This document shows, one piece after another, positions 27,034-33,928 of a DNA stretch of 51,357 nt (position 1 is the first letter of the stretch; the number at the start of each line of letters is the position of its first letter). The translations under genes were made by a program, and so were the position numbers. Source of the DNA: Woeseiaceae bacterium (GTDB lineage: Bacteria; Pseudomonadota; Gammaproteobacteria; Steroidobacterales; Woeseiaceae); the NCBI GenBank assembly GCA_013001045.1, contig JABDNG010000043.1, positions 1-51,357 on the forward strand. Direction: 5' to 3'. Under the pieces are notes generated by a model, which had not been told where the DNA came from, did no database searches, and worked only from the letters and a program-made list of their open reading frames with translations.

Positions 27034-29007
27034 TTAAGGCCAGCGGGCCGGCCGGCGCACGAGGATCGGCGGCAACGGATAGTTCAGCGTTGCGCAGACC
27101 GCGCGAATCAGCTCGGCTTCACCAACGGAAAGCGTTGCATCATGCGCCGCTGTTGCACTAATGGCCCGCAGCAGGGTTTCCTTGCCTTTGTTATTCAGTC
27201 CGAGGAGCACATCGAGGCTATGGTCGAGGACCGCAACGGTGTAGCTCCGGTCCGACTGAAACTCGAAGGACTGCGCCCATTTACCGAGCGTGGCGCGGCC
27301 GGACTGAAAGGCCGCCTCGCTCTGTTCCTGCGTCTCATGACCGTAATCCGCAAGTACTCGCAGCAGGTCGATTGTCGCGTTGCGCAGTTCGCGCTTGCCA
27401 GCGCGAATTGCCGTGCGACGCCCCGACGGGTCGATGGCCTGGCCCAAGTTGCTCATGAGGATACGGTAGAAACAATATTCGTAGAAATCGACCTCGCCGT
27501 CGATCTCGATCATGCGCGTTGCCAAAGACACGAGGTAGCTTAAGTGTTGGTTGGGCCGGAGTTTGAGCGCCGGGAACGCGATTGCGAGCAGCGGCAGGCG
27601 GTATTCGGCACTGACGGTCGACAGTTCGTCGTAATAGCGCCGCAGTAACCGTGTGCGTTCGGCGCCGAGCTGTTCCCTTGCGAGAGAGAGCTGCCGATCC
27701 ACCACAGTGCCGTCACGATGCAGTATCAGGGCAATGGTCAGAAGGTACGCAAATTCAGCGGAATGAGCGGCCGCGTATAACGACTCGGGCACGGACTGCC
27801 GCAGGTGTTGCGCGTAGACGATGTGCTCGCTCTCCGGATGGCCTACGGTTTCCGCGATGGACTCGGCCAGCACGGCCGTTCCACCGCTCGCAAGCGCCGT
27901 GGTCACATCGCTGGCGAGGCCACGATGAACGGCGTCCGAATCGCTTGCGGCGCTGCGCCGACGCGGGTCGACGCGCGGGAATTCCGCTTCCTTGAAACTC
28001 GGATCCAGTGCCTGGATGCGTTGGACCAACGGCGGGTGTGTGGCAAATATTCCGCTGAACCTGGCGCCCGTGCCGAACAACATGTGGCTGATTTCTTCCG
28101 GATCGGCTGATTTGATCAGCGAACCTGCACTGTAGCCGCCGATCTTCTTCAGGGCATTCGCGATGCCGGTACTTTGTCGCGTGAACTGCACGGCGGACGC
28201 ATCCGCGAGGTACTCGCGTTGCCGGGAAATCCCCGCCTTGATGATGCGGGCGAAGAATACGCCGATACCGCCGATAATGACGAGACCCAGACCCACGACG
28301 AGGGCGACCGGGGCGCCGCGGTTACGGCGACTCGAGACGATACTCGTGTGGTGTCCCCCGCGAACAATCAGCCTGCCGATCAGTCCCAGGACCATAATTC
28401 CGTAAAGCACGCCCATCAGCCGAATATTGAGTCGCATGTCGCCATTGAGAACATGGCTGAACTCGTGCGCGATCACACCCTGAAGCTCATCGCGGTCGAG
28501 TAACTCCAGTGTGCCGCGAGTGACGGCGACCGCGGCGTCGCTGGGTGTGTATCCAGCCGCAAAAGCATTGATGCTGCGTTCTTCCTCCAGCACATAGATC
28601 TCTGGAACCGGCACCCCCGACGCGATCGCCATTTCCTCAACAACGTTGCGCAATCGCCTGCGCAGCGGATCCTGAACGTCCGCCGGCACGAGCGTGCCAC
28701 CCATTTGTGTCGCGACGCGTCCGCCACCGGCGGAAAGGACGGATGTTTTGAACAGGGTGGCGCCGAGGATGAACAGGGTGGTCACAATCGCCGTAGCGAT
28801 GAGCACTGGCCCGTGCTGGACAAGAAATTCGCCCTTCGGGTAGCCGAGGTTCGTAGCGTAGGCATAGCCCGTCTCGGAAAAATTGAACAACGCAACGCCG
28901 ACCAGGGCCGTCACGGCAAGGACGATGGCCAGGGTTGCGACAATGTAGGCCGCCACCAGGCGTCGCGACGTCTGGCGTGCACGGTCCTGCGCGTCAAAAA
29001 AGTTCAC
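27034..29007 (-). CDS. Membrane M48-family zinc metallopeptidase with C-terminal extension
   Basis: A 657-residue HtpX/Ste24-type protease. Two N-terminal membrane helices (about 17-42 and 65-88) precede the active site H181-E182-FSH185, and the third ligand is Glu265 in REYLADASAV. Two more membrane helices lie at about 196-216 and 234-256. HtpX is about 290 residues, so about 360 extra residues follow. That region includes LSYLVSLATRMIEIDGEVDFYEY, which resembles TerB-like helical domains. Translation begins with GTG at 29007, seven bases after the lemA stop. M48-LemA pairs are common, and the likely job is membrane protein quality control, by family knowledge. Confidence 0.9.
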   Translation of the reverse strand: MNFFDAQDRARQTSRRLVAAYIVATLAIVLAVTALVGVALFNFSETGYAYATNLGYPKGEFLVQHGPVLIATAIVTTLFILGATLFKTSVLSAGGGRVATQMGGTLVPADVQDPLRRRLRNVVEEMAIASGVPVPEIYVLEEERSINAFAAGYTPSDAAVAVTRGTLELLDRDELQGVIAHEFSHVLNGDMRLNIRLMGVLYGIMVLGLIGRLIVRGGHHTSIVSSRRNRGAPVALVVGLGLVIIGGIGVFFARIIKAGISRQREYLADASAVQFTRQSTGIANALKKIGGYSAGSLIKSADPEEISHMLFGTGARFSGIFATHPPLVQRIQALDPSFKEAEFPRVDPRRRSAASDSDAVHRGLASDVTTALASGGTAVLAESIAETVGHPESEHIVYAQHLRQSVPESLYAAAHSAEFAYLLTIALILHRDGTVVDRQLSLAREQLGAERTRLLRRYYDELSTVSAEYRLPLLAIAFPALKLRPNQHLSYLVSLATRMIEIDGEVDFYEYCFYRILMSNLGQAIDPSGRRTAIRAGKRELRNATIDLLRVLADYGHETQEQSEAAFQSGRATLGKWAQSFEFQSDRSYTVAVLDHSLDVLLGLNNKGKETLLRAISATAAHDATLSVGEAELIRAVCATLNYPLPPILVRRPARWP

Positions 29008-29014
29008 TTAAATG

Positions 29015-29605
29015 TCAGGTAAATGAAACGTCCGGCACTTCGCGCTTCTCTTCTGTCTCAATTTCAAGGAAGCTGGCCAGCTCGAAGTCGAAGGTATTGG
29101 CGATCATATTATTGGGAAAGTTCTGGGCCGTGTTGTTGTAGCCGAGTACCGCGTCGTTAAAGGCCTGGCGCGAAAACGCGACCTTGTTCTCGGTGCTGGC
29201 GAGCTCCTCCTGAAACTGCATCATATTTTGATTCGCCTTGAGATCAGGATAAGCTTCAGCCAGTGCAAACAGGCGTCCGAGCGCACTGCCCAGGGCACCT
29301 TCGGAAGCCCCGAGTTTCTTGATGGCTTCGGCGTTGGCCGGGTCGGCTTTCGCGGCATCCAGGCTGGATACAGCGCTATTGCGTGCCTGAACAACGGCCT
29401 CGAGGGTTTCGCGCTCATGCTTGATATAGCCCTTGACGGCCTCGACGAGATTGGGAATGAGATCGTGTCGCCGGGTAAGCTGCACGTCGATTTGTGCGAA
29501 CGCATTTCTGACGCGATTGCGTTCGTTGATGAGTCGGTTGTAGATACCGATCGCCCAGAACACTATTGCGGCAATTACGCCCAGGAAAATCAAGAATGAA
29601 GTCAC
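29015..29605 (-). CDS. lemA: LemA-family membrane protein
   Basis: A 196-residue LemA protein with one N-terminal membrane helix (about 3-20) followed by the family's helical-bundle domain (NERNRVRNAFAQIDVQLTRRHDLIPNLVEAVKGY ... YPDLKANQNMMQFQEELASTENKVAFSRQAFND). LemA function is unclear, but it often sits next to M48 peptidases or TPM proteins, as here. The start is GTG at 29605, fixed by AAGGAG seven bases upstream (29613-29618, minus strand). The open frame to 29704 has no comparable signal. It overlaps the divergent apbE start region. Confidence 0.92.
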   Translation of the reverse strand: MTSFLIFLGVIAAIVFWAIGIYNRLINERNRVRNAFAQIDVQLTRRHDLIPNLVEAVKGYIKHERETLEAVVQARNSAVSSLDAAKADPANAEAIKKLGASEGALGSALGRLFALAEAYPDLKANQNMMQFQEELASTENKVAFSRQAFNDAVLGYNNTAQNFPNNMIANTFDFELASFLEIETEEKREVPDVSFT

Positions 29606-30636
29606 TGTCCGGCTCCTTACAAATGGATCAACAGAGCAAGCATAACTCCCGGCTTGGACTAAGACTAGTAACGCTCTTGCTGCTGGTGCCGGGCTCGGCG
29701 GCACTTTCTGACTGGGTGAGCGATACCAGGCCCCTGATGGGCACTGAGGTCAGTGTCCATCTGTGGAGCGAGGATGCAGAGCAGGGGCAGGAGGCGCTCG
29801 AGGCTGTATTCGCGGAGACGGCTCGCATCGATCGTCTCATGAGTACCTACAAAGACGATAGCGAGATCTCCAGGGTCAACCGCGTGGCGGCCACTCGTGC
29901 GGTAGCCGTCGGAGAAGAGCTCTTTCAACTCATCCAGCGATCACTCGACATTTCGGTCCTGACGCTTGGGGCATTCGATATTACCTTCGACAGCGTGGGC
30001 CAGCATTACGATTTTCGATCCCGCCAGCGTCCCGACTCGGAAACCGTCGAGACGGAGCGAGAGAATATCGACTACCGCTATGTCCGCTTGACAAAGGCGT
30101 CCGGCACGGTCGCCTTCCTGAAGGAGGGTGTTCGCATCAATCTTGGCGGTATCGCGAAGGGCTACGTCGTCGAGCGCGGTGTTGATATCCTCCGCCACCT
30201 TGGCGTGCAGCACGCCATCGTCTCAGCCGGCGGTGATTCCCGTCTGCTCGGGGACCGGCGTGGCAGACCCTGGATGGTGGGCATTCGCGATCCCAGGAAT
30301 GACGGGCAGGTTGCCATATCCGTGCCACTCGTAGACGAAGCCATTTCGACGTCGGGTGATTATGAGCGGTATTTTGACGAGGATGGCGTCCGCTACCATC
30401 ACATCATTCAACCGACGACCGGGGTCCCGGCAAGCGGCGTGCACAGCGCCACCGTTTTCGGACCTGACGCGGTTATCACCGACGCGTTGTCGACCTCGGT
30501 GTTTGTCATGGGCGTGAAGCGCGGCCTTACACTGATCGGCACGTTGCCCGACTACGAGAGTATTGTGATCGATTCCGAAGGTCGCGTTTATTATTCTGAC
30601 GGACTGCAACAGCCCACCGCAGAGGCATTCGAATAG
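29596..30636 (+). CDS. apbE: FAD:protein FMN transferase
   Basis: ApbE attaches FMN from FAD to Thr/Ser of target proteins such as NqrB/C and RnfG. This copy has 346 residues from the ATG at 29596, with an AGGA ribosome binding site nine bases upstream. An ATG at 29623 is the alternative and would remove the 10-base head-to-head overlap with lemA. A signal peptide follows (hydrophobic LVTLLLLVPGSAALS). Family motifs are MGTEVSV, YKDDSEISRVNR, INLGGIAKGYVVERG, AIVSAGGDSRLLG, ISTSGDYERY and HHIIQPTTG. There is no lipobox Cys, unlike many ApbE proteins. No flavoprotein target is encoded nearby. Confidence 0.92.
   Translation: MKSLSGSLQMDQQSKHNSRLGLRLVTLLLLVPGSAALSDWVSDTRPLMGTEVSVHLWSEDAEQGQEALEAVFAETARIDRLMSTYKDDSEISRVNRVAATRAVAVGEELFQLIQRSLDISVLTLGAFDITFDSVGQHYDFRSRQRPDSETVETERENIDYRYVRLTKASGTVAFLKEGVRINLGGIAKGYVVERGVDILRHLGVQHAIVSAGGDSRLLGDRRGRPWMVGIRDPRNDGQVAISVPLVDEAISTSGDYERYFDEDGVRYHHIIQPTTGVPASGVHSATVFGPDAVITDALSTSVFVMGVKRGLTLIGTLPDYESIVIDSEGRVYYSDGLQQPTAEAFE
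29613..29618 (-). promoter_or_regulatory. Ribosome binding site deciding the GTG start of lemA
   Basis: AAGGAG on the minus strand, seven bases before GTG at 29605. This strong site settles the start and places it inside the 5' end of the opposing apbE gene if apbE begins at 29596. Confidence 0.75.
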
Positions 30637-30951
30637 CAAAAAAACTGCGGAATGTCGCGGAAAGGCGACGTATTTTCACTGCAATTTCAGCCTCATGTGC
30701 CTATCATTAAGAAAAAATCTCCGGCCGAAGAAAACGGTTGCTACAACAACCATTTGACGTAATCTGGCACGATTGCCGAGCCCACCTGTGTCGATGTAGC
30801 TTATGCCATTATGTTGAGGAAATACGGGCATTTGTGACCATTATCACGCCCCGGGGCGGCTATGACTGTCACCATTCGGGATTGACAAAGGGCCGGCGAA
30901 AGCGCGTTTCAAGGGAAGGAAGCGGGCCAGCAGCAGAAAAGGGATAGAAAG
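30637..30951. other. Non-coding spacer before the energy-transduction gene run
   Basis: This 315-base stretch shows no gene I would defend. A 69-codon frame at 30738-30947 has no coding character. A weak hairpin, GTCGC-GGAAAG-GCGAC (30654-30669) followed by GTATTTT, could end apbE transcription. TTGACA at 30882-30887 looks like a -35 box but has no matching -10. GCCCCGGGGC (near 30849) is a short palindrome. The promoter of the long run beginning at 30952 must lie here. Confidence 0.4.
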
Positions 30952-31449
30952 ATGAAAATCAAACATTCAGTCTTGGGTCTTGTTGTTTGCATTCTTGCGG
31001 CAAGCAGTCTCGCGTCATCCGGCCTGGAAGGGCAACAGGCACCTGATTTTGCACTCAAGAGCTCGTCGGGCGAGAACCTGAGGCTTTCGGAGTTTCGCGG
31101 TGACGTCGTCATGATCAACTTCTGGGCAACCTGGTGCGGCCCGTGCCGCCAGGAAATGCCGCTGCTCGACGAGCTGTTTACGCGCTACCAGCGCGTGGGT
31201 TTCAACCTGCTCGGCGTGAACATTGATGACGACTCACGGCGCGCAATGAAGATGATCGACGAGCTCGGCGTCACCTTTCCGGTGTTGTTCGATGCAGACA
31301 AGGATGTCAGCAAATTGTATGCGGTTGAAGCCATGCCGGTAACGGTCCTGGTCGACCGCGAGGGCAGAATTCGTCATGTACACCATGGCTACAAGCCCGG
31401 CTACGAAGAAAAATACCTCAATCAGATTCGCTCATTGTTAAGAGAGTAA
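30952..31449 (+). CDS. TlpA/ResA-like periplasmic thioredoxin
   Basis: A 165-residue thiol-disulfide oxidoreductase with signal peptide (1-22) and the redox motif WCGPC (Cys62, Cys65) in VVMINFWATWCGPCRQEMP. A cis-proline loop EAMPVTVLV follows. TlpA-type proteins reduce disulfides or deliver electrons in the periplasm. An AAGGGAT ribosome binding site lies about seven bases before the ATG. It is the first gene of a ten-gene plus-strand run that leads to ExbB/ExbD/TonB-like proteins. Its position suggests it keeps a component of that assembly reduced, though few cysteines are evident in the partner proteins. Confidence 0.92.
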   Translation: MKIKHSVLGLVVCILAASSLASSGLEGQQAPDFALKSSSGENLRLSEFRGDVVMINFWATWCGPCRQEMPLLDELFTRYQRVGFNLLGVNIDDDSRRAMKMIDELGVTFPVLFDADKDVSKLYAVEAMPVTVLVDREGRIRHVHHGYKPGYEEKYLNQIRSLLRE

Positions 31450-31453
31450 TGCC

Positions 31454-32050
31454 GTGACAAAGACATTGAAAAGCCTGGTGGCGACTGCGGCGCTAGCGTT
31501 CAGCCTGGGTTCGATGGCACAGGACGCAGCCCCAATGAATGCTGATTCGGCACTGGCGGAGGCGACGCGCCTGGAGGCCGCCGAGTCGGAGTCACGTGAA
31601 CAGTTTCGCAGTATCGATCAAGATGTGCAGAGGCTGAAGAAGGAAGTCCTTGATCTCAATCGGGACCTGTTTCTATTGGAAGAAGAGCTGTTGTTTCCTG
31701 CGAATTCCCAGGTGGCGTTCTTCATCTCCATGGACGTGGGCGAATACTTCGAACTCGACTCGGTGAATATCAAGATCGACGGCAAGGAAGTCGCTAATCA
31801 TCTTTACACGATTCGCGAAGTTGATGCCCTGGTTCGCGGAGGCGTGCATCGTGTGCACATGGCGAACCTGAAAACGGGCGATCATGAGCTCATCGCCATC
31901 TTTACCGGCAAGGGGCCACACGTTCGCGATTACCGTCGCGGCGCGACCCTGACCTTCGACAAAGGAATTGGCGCCAAGTACGTCGAGCTGAAGATTACCG
32001 ATCGCGTCAGGAAACAGCAGCCAGAATTCATCATCAAGGAATGGGAGTGA
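31454..32050 (+). CDS. Secreted coiled-coil protein of the energy-transduction run
   Basis: A 198-residue protein with no family I can name. It starts with GTG at 31454, five bases after the TlpA-like stop, with AGAGAG upstream. A signal peptide (1-22, SMA-Q) is followed by a coiled coil (about 35-75: AESESREQFRSIDQDVQRLKKEV...). A beta-rich domain follows (about 76-198) with VAFFISMDVGEYFELDSVNIKIDGKEV and GVHRVHMANLKTGDHELIAIFTGKG, which reads like an immunoglobulin-like or PEGA-like fold. It is probably periplasmic. Its fixed place between TlpA and the TPR proteins suggests a structural part of the machine. That is inference. Confidence 0.8.
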   Translation: MTKTLKSLVATAALAFSLGSMAQDAAPMNADSALAEATRLEAAESESREQFRSIDQDVQRLKKEVLDLNRDLFLLEEELLFPANSQVAFFISMDVGEYFELDSVNIKIDGKEVANHLYTIREVDALVRGGVHRVHMANLKTGDHELIAIFTGKGPHVRDYRRGATLTFDKGIGAKYVELKITDRVRKQQPEFIIKEWE

Positions 32051-32053
32051 TCT

Positions 32054-33928
32054 TTGCCAAAAGGTCGCCCACTACCTAAGTGCTGCGGTTTGTTGTTGGC
32101 GCTCGCAGCGCTGACGCAAACCGTCCAGGCAGCCGACGCTGGCCACGAACCAGTCGTTGTGCAGGACCCGCAATATGGCGAGGTCCTGTTTTATTTTTAT
32201 CAGGAAGATTATTTCCCGGCGATCGTGCGATTGCTGGCGGCGAAAGAGCAGCAGCAACTGGATCATCATGCCGAAGAGGCGGAGCTGCTTCTCGGCGGCA
32301 TGTATCTGTCCTACGGCCATCACCTCGAGGCGGCCGAGATCTTCGAACGGCTGCTGGCCGACAATGTCGCCCCCGACATTCGCGACCGTACCTGGTTCTT
32401 TCTCGCCAAGATCTGGTACCAGCGCGGCTATCTCGATAAGTCACAGCAAGCACTGAGCTATATAAGAGGGGACCTTCCGGAAAACCTTCAGCGTGAAGCG
32501 CTGATGCTCGACGCGCAGATTCTGATCGATGCAGGAAACTATAACGCCGCTATCACCCGGCTGCAGAATTGGAAGGGCAAGACGGAGTGGGCGAGCTACG
32601 CTAAATTCAATGTCGGCGTTGCGCTGGTGCGCCTGGGCCGGGTGGACGAGGCGGCGCGATTGCTCGACGACCTCGGTAATCTGGACCCGTTCAATGAAGA
32701 AATGATGTCGCTGCGCGACAAGGCGAACCTGGCGCTCGGCTACGCTTATTTGCAGGATGGCCAACCGCAAGCGGCAAAACCGCCGCTGCAGCGCGTTCGA
32801 CTTAAAGGGCCTTTTTCCAATAAGGCGTTGCTGGGGGCGGGTTGGGCCGACGCGGAAATGGACAACTACGAGCGAGCACTGGTGCCGTGGATGGAGTTGC
32901 AAGGTCGCGACTTGCTGGACTCGGCGGTTCAGGAGTCCATGCTGGCAATTCCTTACGCCATGGCCAAACTGGAATCGATCAACCAGGCCGCGGACCATTA
33001 CCTGAACGCGATCGAGGCGTTCTACGAGGAAACCAATCGTCTGGATCGCGCAATTGGCGACATCGAGTCGGGCCGCTTCTTCGAGGCCTTTCTGGATGAT
33101 AATCCTCTCGATAGCACCGGCTGGTACTGGCGTCTTGACGCGATGCCCGAGGGCCCGCAAGCGCGCTACCTGTTTCACTTGCTCGCAACCCACGAATTTC
33201 AGGAAGGCCTCAAGAACTACCGTGACCTGAGCTACCTGCACCGGAATCTCGACGAATGGCAGCGCAATATTGACGTTTACGGCACCATGCTCGCGACGCG
33301 ACGGGAAGCCTACGCGAATCGCTTGCCACGTACGAATGATGCACTGCTGCGCGCCGACCTGGACGGCCTGGTTGCTCGCAAGCTCGAACTTGATTCAACA
33401 CTGAACAATATCGAAGAGAGTAGCGACTGGCTTGCACTGGCGACGCAGGATGAGTTCGATAGGTGGGGCGAAATCACAGGCCTCGAAAATACGCCGTCCT
33501 TGCAGGCGGATATTCCAGAAGCTCTTGAAGTGCGAGACAAGATCGGGCTCTTGAAGGGCGTCTTGCAATGGAATCTTGAGCGTGACTTTCGCGATCGTCT
33601 CTGGCGCATTCGGCGGAATCTCCGCCAAACGGGCGAAGCGCTTGTGGCGATGCAGCGTTTACGACGTCAGATCGATGAGTCCAAGCGGCTCGAGCCGTTA
33701 TACTTCGATGCGCTCGACAATCGCGTAAACGGTCTTGCTCCTCGCATCGAGGGCACAAAGATGCGCATCGAAGACGCCCTGGCGCAGCAACGTGCGTTCC
33801 TGCAGTCGATCGCAGTCGGCGCACTGCAGGCGCAAAAACAGCGGCTGGATATCTACACGGTGCAGGCGCGTTTTGCGCTCGCGGCCATTTATGATCTTGC
33901 GGCAACGGTCGGCGAGGCTTCGGAATGA
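32054..33928 (+). CDS. Periplasmic TPR-repeat protein
   Basis: A 624-residue protein with signal peptide (1-27, VQA-A) and degenerate tetratricopeptide helices over about 40-330 (VLFYFYQEDYFPAIVRLLAAKE, LLLGGMYLSYGHHLEAAEIFERLL, ALGYAYLQDGQPQAAKPPLQRV). The C-terminal 200 residues are helical and probably coiled coil (LRRQIDESKRLEPLYFDALDNRV region). It starts with TTG at 32054. GGGAG six to ten bases upstream supports this, and no ATG fits. The start follows the previous stop by three bases and the end overlaps the next gene by ATGA. It is likely a scaffold in the periplasm. Confidence 0.85.
   Translation: MPKGRPLPKCCGLLLALAALTQTVQAADAGHEPVVVQDPQYGEVLFYFYQEDYFPAIVRLLAAKEQQQLDHHAEEAELLLGGMYLSYGHHLEAAEIFERLLADNVAPDIRDRTWFFLAKIWYQRGYLDKSQQALSYIRGDLPENLQREALMLDAQILIDAGNYNAAITRLQNWKGKTEWASYAKFNVGVALVRLGRVDEAARLLDDLGNLDPFNEEMMSLRDKANLALGYAYLQDGQPQAAKPPLQRVRLKGPFSNKALLGAGWADAEMDNYERALVPWMELQGRDLLDSAVQESMLAIPYAMAKLESINQAADHYLNAIEAFYEETNRLDRAIGDIESGRFFEAFLDDNPLDSTGWYWRLDAMPEGPQARYLFHLLATHEFQEGLKNYRDLSYLHRNLDEWQRNIDVYGTMLATRREAYANRLPRTNDALLRADLDGLVARKLELDSTLNNIEESSDWLALATQDEFDRWGEITGLENTPSLQADIPEALEVRDKIGLLKGVLQWNLERDFRDRLWRIRRNLRQTGEALVAMQRLRRQIDESKRLEPLYFDALDNRVNGLAPRIEGTKMRIEDALAQQRAFLQSIAVGALQAQKQRLDIYTVQARFALAAIYDLAATVGEASE

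Noticed and set aside
30738-30947. A 69-codon frame in the spacer before the TlpA-like gene
   Set aside because: No ribosome binding site, odd composition and no homologue I recognise; more likely leader or promoter DNA.
32441-33241. A 266-codon open frame on the minus strand
   Set aside because: Shadow of the 624-residue TPR gene. No start signal and no family.
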